Assembly: GCA_004794785.1 (NCBI GenBank)
Contig: SJOL01002255.1
Span: 24,088-88,087, forward strand
Length of the DNA: 64,000 nt
Direction: 5' to 3'
Source: Opisthorchis felineus
Lineage: Eukaryota; Platyhelminthes; Trematoda; Opisthorchiida; Opisthorchiidae
Shown here: piece after piece, positions 23,696 to 33,756 of the stretch
Position numbering within the stretch: the first letter of the stretch is position 1
How the letters are laid out: each line of letters opens with the position of its first letter
Program-made: the position numbers and the translations under genes
Notes under the pieces: model-generated
What the model saw: only the letters and a program-made list of their open reading frames with translations
The model's database searches: none
Told to the model about the DNA's origin: nothing

Positions 23696-24682
23696 GTCGA
23701 GAACGGCACAACTGCACTGTCGTTCATCATGAAAATGCTCAATACCCGTGCATCATCCACCAATCAGTCCACCAAATTGTCTGTTGCGGCTGCTGAATTA
23801 CAAGACAAGTTAAGATCTCCCGACAATCTACTCCCGTCCGTACCCACACCAGAGCCACCTCCTAATGTGGAGCTACCCGTTCTACCCAAGACACTTCTCT
23901 TGAGCGCAACGCTTGGTTCCCCAACTCCTGTTTCCACATCACACGCTTCCTCGTCCCAAACCACCTACACGAACCCCTTGGATGCTCCGAATGTGTTGCC
24001 CTCGGTAGATAGTTTACGTCGGCTCCACGATCTGGTTGCCGCCCACCACGCACGTCTTTCAGTTAGTGTAACAAAATTGGTCCGCAATTGGCTTGTCCGG
24101 GCCGGGCTAACACAAGTGGCACTGGTTTCTCCCTGTCAGTGGATCAATATCCGAGCGGGCTCTGTGACCATCTCGTTCACTTGGCCAATGAGCACCCATA
24201 CGATTAAACCGAATGTCAGCAAATCGTGGCACCAATCAGTTGCTCCCATTCTCCTCTTAGTTCATGGGCGTGTTGTTCCACCGGCATGTTACGAAACTTG
24301 GATGGATGACGATGGCCCTTGTCTTGTGGATAGGGTTTGTTTGGACCAAAAGCCGCAAAAGCCGCTTGGTCGTACATTATTTGCTACCACCCTATTTCCA
24401 CTACATTGGAATGCTAATGTAGGACGCGAACATCATGTGACCATCCAGTTTCGGCAACCTTCACGATGCTCACCCAATTTGTTTTCCCGACCTACCTGTG
24501 TTGCTGTTATGATTATTGCTGTGACTCAGGGCACACATGAACCGACGGGAGCTGCAAACGGAGGGACCCGCGGAGCACGCGCCCTAACTTTCTCCTCTAT
24601 CGCTCACCACAATCAGAATCGATCCCCTTATTCAAACCGATCTTCCATTAACTCACCTCAATTTACGGCCTCTCGGAGGTGA
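23696..24682 (+). CDS. MPHOSPH8-like: MPP8-like chromodomain/ankyrin protein, C-terminal exon (residues 693-1020)
   Basis: Begins GTC GAG after the acceptor at 23695 and is open for 328 codons to TGA at 24680-24682. The first residues (GTTALSFIMKML) complete the last ankyrin repeat. A Pro/Ser-rich linker follows, then a region with folded-protein composition at about residues 798-975 (LRRLHDLVAAHHARLSVSVT, RNWLVRAGLTQVALVSPC, VAPILLLVHGRVVPP). This sits where MPP8 has its conserved C-terminal domain, but I cannot confirm homology by eye. A GTGAGA donor-like site overlaps the stop (24679-24684), so an alternative continuation is possible. The polyadenylation signal at 24726 favours the stop used here. 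Total predicted length is about 1020 residues, against 860 for human MPP8. Confidence 0.8.
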   Translation, partial: VENGTTALSFIMKMLNTRASSTNQSTKLSVAAAELQDKLRSPDNLLPSVPTPEPPPNVELPVLPKTLLLSATLGSPTPVSTSHASSSQTTYTNPLDAPNVLPSVDSLRRLHDLVAAHHARLSVSVTKLVRNWLVRAGLTQVALVSPCQWINIRAGSVTISFTWPMSTHTIKPNVSKSWHQSVAPILLLVHGRVVPPACYETWMDDDGPCLVDRVCLDQKPQKPLGRTLFATTLFPLHWNANVGREHHVTIQFRQPSRCSPNLFSRPTCVAVMIIAVTQGTHEPTGAANGGTRGARALTFSSIAHHNQNRSPYSNRSSINSPQFTASRR

Positions 24683-24725
24683 GATTCTTCACACCAACTG
24701 GCTTTATCACTACCTCAGGCCTCCT

Positions 24726-24731
24726 AATAAA
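24726..24731 (+). terminator. Polyadenylation signal AATAAA of the MPP8-like gene
   Basis: A perfect AATAAA 44 bases after the TGA stop at 24682, in an A-rich stretch. The short 3' UTR it implies is plausible. Cleavage would be expected about 10-30 bases downstream. Confidence 0.6.
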
Positions 24732-25913
24732 AACCCACCTTTTTTCATGGCTTCTGGAGATCCAATCCTGCCACTAGTACTTCTGTGATCCGATGCCGCA
24801 GCAGGTTCTGTCGCACTTCACCTTTTGTTATGTCAGCTGATGCCTCGTTCTTTCTGTACAGCTACGAGTCTGTATCTCACCGCACTCGAATATGTAACTA
24901 TATTATTATTCGTTTACTGTCACCTCTTTTTGGATAGTCCCTCTGTATATTTGCGTGGACTATTGCATCCTATGGCTTTCGTATAAAAAGCATAATTTGT
25001 GGGTAATCTGATAGTTCCTGTGATCACTTTGCCTCTTTTTCGACTACGAGCGTGTGCCGAGTAGTAGTCATCTTTATCACTTGTGCCCCTGACCTGCATG
25101 CCAGCGTCGGCTGCTTGAAAGGCGATGGGTTGGTTGTACATTATCTTGTTAGACTGGACCCACCCTGTGTTATTCTTTCTGGTTATATTGTTGTGAGTTT
25201 AACCTTGGTGACGACTGATTTATCGAGACATTGTTTTTCTCTCTCGGTTGTTCGTGATTGTCCCATCATTCTGGGGACTACTTGTTCAACTCTACATTGA
25301 CGACTTGTTCGTCTTTAATTTTCTGTGAATTATCTCTACACTCATAACCATACATTATCAGTTATTTCGATGAACCCGATTCATTGATTCTTAGGTATAT
25401 TTTGTGATGGATTGCAGCTGAACACTCAGAGAGAACGAACTGATCCAGTTAGGCTATCGTATTCTCCTCTCGGCTTGAATTGCTACCACGCACCGCTGTT
25501 GTTTGAGTTCGATTCACGATACAATGACCTCGAACTACTGTAACACCATTCGAGAAACACGAGTGCCAACCAATTAAAAAAAACTGTAGCAGGCCTGCTT
25601 ACGGCTGTTCATTCGGTGGATGGAATATTTTCCAACAGCGATCACCTTCTATAGGCCTTCAGAATTCCACTCTCACGGTGACTTTCTGGACTGCTGTTGA
25701 TCCGGAACTCAATAAAATGGAGGAATAAGACCATAGATAACAGTAGTTGGTATTGAGGTCGTAGGCAAGTCGTCTTATAATCTTCGGCAGCTGATGGATA
25801 CATTGATGAGATGTGTCGCCCCATGATTATTCATTAGAGAATGCTGCTCTATGAGCGGAGTGGATTCACTTACATGTAAATAAACTTTCCTAATTGATAG
25901 AAATTTCCTCCTA
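24732..25913. other. No recognisable gene
   Basis: 3' flank of the MPP8-like gene. Only short frames are present; the longest, at 25052-25300, has no recognisable motif. Confidence 0.4.
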
Positions 25914-26062
25914 TGAATGAAGTCTATGTATGCTGAAAAGCCGAGAAGCACTATAGCTGTTTCGTCCTTATCGGGAATCGTCAGCAGTAGGCATCTCACG
26001 AAACCCGTGACCTCCCGGCTAGTAGCTGTAACAATTAAGCGTTCGGCCACGCGTGGCTGATC
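25914..26062 (-). repeat. tRNA-headed repeat with hammerhead ribozyme core (family 2), left copy
   Basis: Read on the - strand from 26062: a tRNA-like head (TGGCCGAACGC as A box, GGGTTTCGTGA as a degenerate B box), then 25 bases on the hammerhead core CTGACGA (25984-25978), stem II TCC/GGA closing CGATAA, and GAAA (25963-25960), then the 3' part GTGCTTCTCGGC and TTTTCAGCATACATAGACTTC. The strictly conserved core bases are present. Stem III is damaged (ACAGCTATA instead of ACAGCTGTA) and stem I relies on wobble pairs, so activity is doubtful. Confidence 0.75.
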
Positions 26063-26079
26063 AGTTAATCGCACTGCTG

Positions 26080-26222
26080 CTCAGTCGCTCGTGGCCGAAC
26101 GGTTAACTCCTCGAAATACTAGCCGGGAAGGCGAGGAAGTTTCGTGAGGTGCTCACTGCTGATGATTCCCAATCAGGATGAAACAGCTGTACAGTGCTTC
26201 TTGGTCATCCAAGTTGGCATGC
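26080..26222 (+). repeat. tRNA-headed repeat with complete hammerhead ribozyme (family 2), right copy
   Basis: The head carries TGGCCGAACGG (A-box-like, 26092-26102) and a degraded B box near 26136-26149, followed by the ribozyme and a short 3' part (GTGCTTCTTGGTCATCC). It lies head to head with the copy at 25914-26062. The two heads are about 20 bases apart, so a transcript through both would fold back over about 110 bases per arm. Confidence 0.75.
26154..26196 (+). ncRNA. Type I hammerhead ribozyme
   Basis: All parts are visible. Stem I 5' strand CACTG (26154-26158). Core CTGATGA (26159-26165). Stem II TCC/GGA (26167-26169 with 26176-26178) around loop CAATCA, closed at the core by a T-T where a G-C is usual. 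Core GAAA (26180-26183). Stem III of three pairs A-T, C-G, A-T (26183-26185 with 26188-26190) around a GC loop. A17 at 26191. Stem I 3' strand CAGTG (26192-26196), perfectly complementary to CACTG. Self-cleavage is predicted between 26191 and 26192. The motif follows a tRNA-like Pol III head, the architecture of the schistosome Sm-alpha repeats. The short stem II with its T-T closing mismatch may weaken it. Confidence 0.8.
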
Positions 26223-28100
26223 GATTTCGTCCACCTGGTTTATGTAATCGCATGACCCTCGTCGTCGAAACCACTGGAATCAAAGACTGTTTCAGAGTAA
26301 ACGAACTAGTTGCTCGACAGGTAATACCGGTTGCTTAGATCCGTTTTCAACAAAATGCTGACGTATCCAAACTAGAGTGATCCTCTCTAGGTCTCTGGGA
26401 TACACAATAGATGCGCAATTTAGCATTTCGAAACCTAGATGAGCTAGTTCCTATTTGCAAATCACTGATATCCAAGTGGATTGCATCAACGGTTGAGGTT
26501 TCATTACTCCTATTGTATCGACATGCATGGATTGGGCCTGTCGACTAGTGACTGCGACGCCGTGGACTTCCAAAGTTGGTAACCCTAATCTCGTCTGAAT
26601 TCGCCGAGCTGACTACCGATTGACAGTTTCGGTTGTTCTGGCTTGATTCTGTAACTTCACTCTGCCTGTATGCGTGATGTAAACACATTGGAAAAGCTCC
26701 CCGGGATGCCTCATACCCTTGGCTGTCTGGTCGGTGGTCTGCTTCATTTTTACCACAGGATATAGAACTCGAACGTTTTACCCAGTGTTCTTCAGGTTGT
26801 CATCTTGCCTGAGGCTCCAAACAGCATACCAATCACAATCCGAAGTGCGTAATTTGGTCTCAACAGAGCAGCAAGAAGAAAACGTAATTGATGGTATGTT
26901 AACATTTGCTTTGCTACCCTTAGTCACCCCTGGAAACACCCCTTTGTGTTTTTAGTTAACTGGTAGATTAACAAAATCATAAATGCGAATAAGCAGTCAC
27001 ACGTACAAATTGACAGAAAGTCATTTTGAAGGTGGATGTGCTGGGTACTACAAAGTTATGTGCACACAGTATTGACTGAGTAGACATAGTTTGTGCCGTT
27101 TCACTGACAGCTAGTTGCCGACTGTGTAAGATTCCTTGAACTCTCGACTGGGGCAGCCTGAGTCTATTTTGGTTACCAGGTGCTTGGCTATCGACGAGGC
27201 CGGCTCATGCTCGTTTCGTCCTGACATCAGTGGATTTTGTGCCTTTGTCCTTCTCAGATAGTTCTGTGTGTATTCGGCAGAGTGATCAGGTAGACAAATC
27301 ATGAGGCTGAAAGGGAAGAGGTCAACCGGATGAATTCATCCTCAGTTGGGTTGATTCTGTTGACCGCTCATGTCTTTATCCATTTAATATTGGTGGAAAT
27401 TATGGTCTCAAAATAGTGACCTTATTTTCAATACCAGCATTTTGGACGGGTAAATTCTCCTGTTTTCTCTACATTTGGATTTTGTAGTGACGTGTTTTTC
27501 ATAAAACCCTCTTCTTCAGATAGCATCAAACGTACGCGTTTTCCCATGCGGTAGGTAGAACAAGGTTTATTGATTACCGAGGTGGTCTGTTCGCACTCTC
27601 GGTAGACTGCGCCTCATTGTCCAGCCTGAATGTTTCGTGAGGAGTGTCCAAAAATGCTTGACTGTCACTCGATTCTTCACCAGTAAAACGGAAAAACCAG
27701 AATTAGTAGTATGAAGCTGGTCATCAGAAGTGAATAACCAAAACATCTTCTACATGAAGTCAGATAGTAGAGCATATAAGAGAATGCCGGTGGCAAAATC
27801 ATCGATGTTTGTATGCACAGTCCTCAAAATCAAACTGAATATTTTCGGGACATGGACAATAAAGTATAGGCAGTGGACTACCTAGTGGATATTTTGCTGA
27901 TCTGAAAAAACCGTGACCGTGCAGCTCATGGTCAATGGCAATTTTCCTCTCCAGATAGGTGGTTTGATCATGTAAAGCCCTTCAGGACCTGCCGTAGTTG
28001 ATATTTTAGTGTCAAACTTGTGTTTTTATGCATGACACTTCGGGCTGTCTTGTGATCCGGGAGTTGAAGTGAGAGCCTGAGAATAGGGTACCCGAAATAA
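26223..28100. other. No recognisable gene
   Basis: Short frames only. I see no exon with good splice borders and no known repeat. Confidence 0.35.
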
Positions 28101-30045
28101 GCATGCATTTCCGGGCTCAGCATCCAAGACGCTCCAAATCTCTGCACCCGGCGCGGACTCGAAGGAGAAGGAAGCCGTGCACCTTACGACTTGGAACTGG
28201 GATGTGAGGATTCTCCTGGAAGGCGAACTGCTCTTGCCGCAAAAGAAATCAAACGCTGCTGCACTCAGCCTAATCTGTCTGGATGAAGAAGGAAAGCTAC
28301 AGAAGGCTGGCATGGGTTATACCTTCTTTTGGATTTGAACGATGCAGGAAAGCCGACATGAACATGGTGTCAGGTTGGCCGTTGCAACTCGCACAAATAA
28401 AGGGATAATGGATGAACTGAACTGAACTGAGGCAACTCTAGGACGATAGCTATCCGATTACGGCTGGCGAGGGCAAGTTTTGTCACATTTTCCAGCGCCT
28501 GTGCCCCAGCAACCTCACACCCAGTTCAGGACAAGGACGAATTCTACGATCAACCTTTGAACCTTTGTACCACATTTGTCCACCAGGTAACTCCCTCATC
28601 CTGTTGTAAGGTTTCAGTGCTCGTGTTGGCAAAGACTGGTAGAAACTACTGGATCCATTCGGAGTCGGATCAATGAAAGACTATTACTGGTGATGTGAAT
28701 AACAATTGAACTCTCAGTAACAAGCATGTGGTTCAACAAGTTGCAGGTATCGCCTGTCAGATGGACTGATCCTCGTGCACGCGATCGACCGTACCATTGT
28801 GCGGCAAAGAGACCTCCATAAAGTACTGTTAGCACCTCGTACACCTCGTAGCCAAATGCAACATGAATCACACTGGTATGTGCCAAAGTACGCGTAGCAC
28901 TTGAAAAACTGACACGTTGTGGACCAGGAGGATGCTCATTCAAGTTAGACGTCAAATGCTGTGTGAATGATAATTCCCCGGTGTCAAGTGAAAGAGACTT
29001 GGAAACAGACGGACAAATACCGCAAAATCAGCCCCATCTGCACAGCGGGGAAGTTTATGGCTCATAGCCTGCTCAACCGACTAGTCGTTAGTAATCTGCA
29101 GGCGAAAGCTTGTGAAAAGTAGTGTGATCGGAGTGTAAGTGACGTCACTTTTACTGTTCCCCTGCCGGTCATTTTTTTATTCGATTCGAGATGCTTCCTG
29201 GCCAAAAGGCCCATTGAGCAAGTCTACATTCCCGTATTCTGTGGTTTGCGGACGACCACACCCTTACCTTTGCATTCTGAAGTGGCATTACAGTGACCAG
29301 TTATGGAATTATATTTAGCACCATACCGGTTTAACTCATTTAAAAATACTTCTAAAATGCCTGTCCTGTATTGGTCTACACCAGGAATTCAAGACAAAAC
29401 ACCGAGCAGTCAGCTAGATAGTTGTGAGATACCGTGCTATCCATCTTGGCCGAAGATCTGTCACTCGATAGTCAAATGAACGCACGAACTGCAAAAGCCA
29501 GTAAGGTAGTTTGTTGCCCTGAGAAAAGCGAGTGGAGCAACCATCGCCCCGGAATAGACCACAAGACTGTAGTGTGTCAGGTTGTTGCAACGTCTTCCCT
29601 GGTGTGCGGTAGCGAGAGCTGGACGTTATTCAGACCACATGTTCGGGTTTTTGAGCCCTTCGAACCAGGTGAACAAACAGAATCCAGAATACGAAAATAC
29701 TTCGAAGAGAAAACACTGTTGGAATTGCCTGCAGTCTGAGGCAAAAATCGGGTGTGGTGGTTAGGCAATTTGAAAAGAATAGGCGAAACTCACATCCTAA
29801 AACAAATTTCCCACGGTCAGCTTGATAGTGGAGTTCGAAATTGGGTAAGCCAGGAGACCCGCTGCTAGGAAAGCCTTTAGGCAAGTTAGAAAAACTGTAG
29901 TTTTCATTTGGTACTCGACGGAATGGCATGGAGATCAGCTATCCAAGCAGGCATGAGAAGGTTTGTGGAGTGACGCATCACAATGCTGCGAAGCATGCGA
30001 GCTATGCGGAACGCAGTCCGTCTCCTTTATGCAGCCTCAAAAATG
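28101..30045 (+). mobile_element. Third type of non-LTR retrotransposon, decayed and internally shortened
   Basis: Endonuclease N terminus: HLTTWNWDVRILLEG, CLDEEGKLQKAGMGYTFF, HGVRLAVATRTNKGI and, after a frame change, FVTFSSACAPATSHPVQDKD (28180-28545), matching the order TWNVR..., GYTFFWSG..., AFAIRN, SAYAP of apurinic-type endonucleases. RT block 2 at about 29000-29070: YRKISPICTAGKFMAHSLLN with RL. C-terminal region at 29434-29739: DSQMNARTAKASK and SSLVCGSESWTLFRPHVRVF, then RVWWLGNLKRIGETHI and GQLDSGVRN up to about 30030. The palm motifs are not found and stops are frequent. The family differs from the RTE-like copies (GSESWTLFR-type tail). A short ACTGA repeat interrupts the endonuclease region at 28413-28430. 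Confidence 0.7.
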
Positions 30046-31096
30046 CAGACTTGATCAACACACCTTAGTAGGATTGGCCTTGTAGATCGATGGCTTACCG
30101 CCGGTACAACTGCTTACACCAAACAGCTGTCTCCGCTGCATGCTTGTCCATTTTTTAATGAGTACACATCCAAGAATGACATTATTGCGGGGACGGTTAA
30201 TGGAATAGCGCCAGGGTATGCATTAACACCATCACGGAGTAGGTGCAGCATTTCACCGAAAGTTAAAGAAGTTGACGCGCGATGTCGGTACTCATTGTTA
30301 CGCCGTCTTGTTTAGGCTGGCCGGTGTCTTGCAACAGGCCTCTACAAGTTCGCCAACCATTCTTTTTCTCTCGGGTCTACGTCAGTGCCATGGGCTTGCA
30401 TGCAGCATCGCATTCGGCTCACTCTATTAAATGAAAGCGTTCAGTGGTATCATCACCGTTGATAGGCATATCCAATTCGGATTTCAGCCATCTATGTCGA
30501 CGATAGTTTCGCCCTCTGTGACGTGGCTCAACATGCCGAGGAGGCACAAAAATCTGTGTTTCAACGATTCGTTCACAACTGGAACACAAGTGGCTATCTG
30601 CAGTTCACTTCATGACTTTGAGTCAACGGCTGCTGAAAGCATTTCACTCACCAAACGTGTCCTTCAGAAATCCACTCGCTCAAAACCATAAAGAAGGTGC
30701 GGTTCGGCTTTTGTTTAACAAAGCATGTAAAATCTCTTTTAAAGACAGTAAATGAAGGTCTGAGTTTCATTCCCAACACTACCCCCTCCATATCTTGAAA
30801 GCCAGAATCGGATACTCAAATTGAAAGCCGAAACTCATCTGCTTGCAGGTGAAACTACTAAGAATACAATTCAGTGAGTCATTAAATTAAAACTAGGCGT
30901 GTTTCTTAGTATTCTCACTAGCAGGACTGTTTTTAGGTGGTGAAATCAGCACCCGAATATGATCACGGCCAATAAAAAATAGCTTCCACATCCTAATACT
31001 TGTTTCCCTTGGCAAATTCTTTCCATACTTCCTACCTCTCCCTATGAAATATGATATGAACATAAACAGGCGGATTTTCATAGGGAAGTCTACCCG
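30046..31096. other. No recognisable gene
   Basis: One 86-codon frame (30431-30691) with no recognisable motif. It may be flanking sequence of the retrotransposon ending near 30045. Confidence 0.35.
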
Positions 31097-31280
31097 TCGT
31101 TCGGCTGTAACAACCTTCCGGTGCCTAGCTGTCATGCCACCTGAAGGAAGCACGAGGACTGGGATACTGTCAGGTTGCCCAAGCCTAGACAGGAGAAGTC
31201 GAGAGACCGAGTTCTGGTTCGAACCACGGACCTTCCGGTCAGTAAATTTGCGCTCTAACCACTTGAACCATCTCGCCCCA
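31097..31280 (-). repeat. Family 1 SINE, antisense
   Basis: A full copy on the - strand with B box GGTTCGAACCA and 3' end CAGCCGAACGA. The flanks AAGTCTACCCG (31086-31096) and AAGTACACCCG (31281-31291) agree at 9 of 11 positions and look like an aged target duplication. Confidence 0.85.
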
Positions 31281-31683
31281 AAGTACACCCGAATAACAGG
31301 TAGTAATTTTGACCACCTGGCTAATATATATATGATATGAGGTTTATGCTTAGGTTTTCGACCAACTATGTTCCTCAAATAACCCAGCTATTACGACCAT
31401 AACTGTTTTTAATGTTTCACAAAACCGGAAGAATTTGATTAAGATCCTACTTGGTCATTTGGAAACGCCTTACCCATACATGGCTTCCTCACATGTTTCC
31501 CGAGTACACCAGATCAGAAGTATTAACGTAGATATTAATTTGGATGGCATCAGGATGAAAACAGAGCGATATTCGAGCACCACATTTTGCCAAAATCCAC
31601 ACGGTAACCAAACTGGTATTCTGCTAGTTTCGTGCAATTTGGGTTAAAGTAGAACATAAGGTGGAAGGAATTTCGGGGACTGC
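31281..31683. other. No recognisable gene
   Basis: A 70-codon frame at 31435-31647 has no recognisable motif. A TA-rich run lies near 31321-31335. Confidence 0.3.
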
Positions 31684-31726
31684 GCCCACCTGATGAGCCC
31701 CAAGAAGTGCAAAACGGGTCTTGGGC
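31684..31726 (+). ncRNA. Hammerhead ribozyme remnant (family 3)
   Basis: Stem I GCCCA (31684-31688) pairs with TGGGC (31722-31726). Core CTGATGA at 31690-31696. Stem II GCCC/GTGC with one mismatch around loop CAAGAA. The core then reads AAAA at 31711-31714 instead of GAAA. Stem III A-T and C-G around a GG loop. C17 at 31720, so cleavage would fall after it. The lost core G (G12, catalytically essential) predicts an inactive copy. Five perfect stem I pairs make chance unlikely. Confidence 0.6.
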
Positions 31727-31760
31727 CGTCGAAAAGTTTTCAGCAACCTTATGAGTACCA
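31684..31760 (+). repeat. Hammerhead-bearing repeat (family 3), + strand piece
   Basis: The hammerhead-like core (separate entry) is followed by GTCGAAAAGTTTTCAGCAACCT and TATGAGTA. The same downstream block recurs at 40155-40195, 43020-43052 (reverse), 45433-45470 and, inverted, at 31967-31996, which defines a second ribozyme-carrying family unrelated to family 2. No tRNA-like promoter is visible beside it. Confidence 0.65.
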
Positions 31761-31859
31761 TATTATGTCTATAAAACAGTTTTTTGTTTGACCAGACACT
31801 CTCATGTGCATAAGAAGTTCGTTATGACAGCGGACTCAACTGAATTTAGCTGGATCTCT

Positions 31860-31996
31860 TGTTTATAATGGTCTTATTCAACTGTATACGTTGCACCAGA
31901 CCGTCTCATGTTTCAGTTGGTACGACATTTGAGATATCGCAACACATTGTCCAGACCTAGCGTACTACTCATAAGGTTGCTGAAAACTCTTCGAAC
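31860..31996 (-). repeat. Family 3 repeat, inverted piece
   Basis: Reverse orientation of the family 3 downstream region: on the - strand from 31996, TCGAAGAGTTTTCAGCAACC, TTATGAGTAGTACG, a GTCTGGACAATG-type block, CGATATCTCAAATG, ACCAACTGAAACATGAGACG and GTCTGGTGCA. Together with 31684-31760 it forms an inverted pair about 200 bases apart. Confidence 0.65.
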
Positions 31997-32834
31997 ATCG
32001 GTTACGAGGAGCCATTGAGTGCCTCTCTGGATGTCATTTTGCTGTGTGTTTTTGTACAATATGTAAAAGGGCATTCAATAATAAAAAAATCACTAGTGTC
32101 CAGCGTGGAGCAAATATCGTTAGCATATTTTTCCCAAACCGGGAGTGATTTGATGGTGTGGAACCCTGTCATTATGAACACTCAGTACGGTGGCATGTAT
32201 CATTCATTACACTGTTCTCACTGATGAGAAGCAGAAACGTAAGCGTGTAATTTGGGTTCTGACGAGTGACTTCAAGCGCATCCCGACACTCCGAACTGCA
32301 CACCACTCAAACATGTTGGATACCACTGAGTGTGGCATTCGTCTTCTTCATGGCCTGGTGAAAATAAACCAAATTATGAATGACTGCTGACCGACACACA
32401 TCGACCAAAGTAGTAGTTAGTAGGAGAATATCCACACCGAGTTCGGTGCGAATGAATTGGAGAAGTGTGAGCGTTGTGTGGAACATCATGTTTGGTTAGA
32501 TAACGATAGAAGAACAACGTTAGTTTACCGAGGTCCATTGCCCGACGCTTCGATCACCACGGGTGACCTGCTTCAGGAGTTGAGGAATTGAAATCGCAGA
32601 AAAAAGAAGACAAGCTGATGTCTACCGTATCAAGGGCGTTACAAGAGCGTCGTTATTGGTCAAAGGGAACGCCTACGTCTGCGGTTTTAGGCTGAAGTCA
32701 ACGCATCGCACGGTGGTTGGTCCGATTATTGATTAGCTTTGACCAGACGGCTGACATGGGCAGACCATCGTGTGGGCCGACACACACGGACTGGGTGTGA
32801 ATCGCTAAGCGCTACGCAAAACATCGTTCGATAT

Positions 32835-32960
32835 TAGCGAAATACACTCGTTTGCAAACAAATTTGGTTTTGCGAGAGACTCACCCGGAACTCAGCTTAA
32901 TCTCTCGTTTTATGATGTTTCGGTATATGTCGAAGGTGGGCTGAGTCTAATCAAACAAGA
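32835..32960 (-). repeat. Family 3 repeat fragment
   Basis: Shares AGCGAAATACACTC, TTTGCAAACAAATTTGGTTT and AATCTCTCGTT with 35265-35340. It comprises only the part farthest from the ribozyme. Confidence 0.55.
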
Positions 32961-33548
32961 TCGTTTGACTCAGCTAGAGCGTGCAGAACAATGACTGAAA
33001 CTTCAAAGTTTCCCATACTTTGATACATTTTGAGGCGGAAAACGAGCATCTCTTGTGCTCGACAATATGCACCTTTAGTTGTCTAGTAGTCTGTCCTACA
33101 AAGCTACCATTGAACAACTCTTATACACAGTGCCAGTTTGATCATCTGCTGCACCCGAATGGCCCCATTTCATTAGGTGAGTGCAGTTGAAAGAAGCCGC
33201 CGAAAGGATGTCGCTATGTAAGGCTACACGTACGCGGATGACCTCAGTCCGTTCGGTATATCGTTGGCTATAACACAGTTTGTCTTGTTAATGAGGTCCT
33301 GGTAATGCTTTAAACCTTGGATTGCTTTGTGCGTTAGAACCAACTCACCCTGGAAAATATAAATGGTGGGATAGCTGGATCTTCTTTTGAGTTCATGAGC
33401 TCGATCGAGAAATTCTTTGGTAGCCTTCATTAGAATTCAAGTTTATTAAGGCTCGCTTTCCTTTAACGTTACGTTTTTCAGAAAAATGAAGGTGTGCAAT
33501 TCATCTGCATCCTGTGTAACCGTTGACCTCTTGGTACGAGTTCCTTTA

Positions 33549-33756
33549 CTACACATGGTCTTAGCTCAGAGAACCGAAAAGCGCTGGCTCAGTGGCTCAG
33601 TGGCGAGATGGCTCAGCGGTCCGTGGTTCGAACCCGACCTAGGCCTCTCAACTTCCCCTGTCTAGGCTTGGGCAACCTGGCAGTATCCCAGCCCTCGTGC
33701 TTCCTCCGGGTGGAATGGCAGTTAGGCACCGAAAGGGTGCTACAGCTGAACGTTTC
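33549..33756 (+). repeat. Family 1 SINE with internal deletion and 5' extension
   Basis: Exact 12-base direct repeats ACGAGTTCCTTT lie at 33537-33548 and 33757-33768. The SINE proper starts near 33601. The 52 bases between the left repeat and the SINE are extra sequence that includes a duplicated A-box segment (GGCTCAGTGGCTCAGTGG). Inside the head, 28 bases between the A and B boxes are missing, with the break at a GGT shared by both sides (CAGCGGT|CCGTGG). The B box GGTTCGAACCC and the body are intact. Confidence 0.8.

Noticed and set aside
27218..27245. Possible hammerhead remnant on the - strand (CACTGATG then AGGACGAAAC)
   Set aside because: The last base of the core and most of stem II are missing, and no family 2 or 3 flank is present. 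Probably chance.
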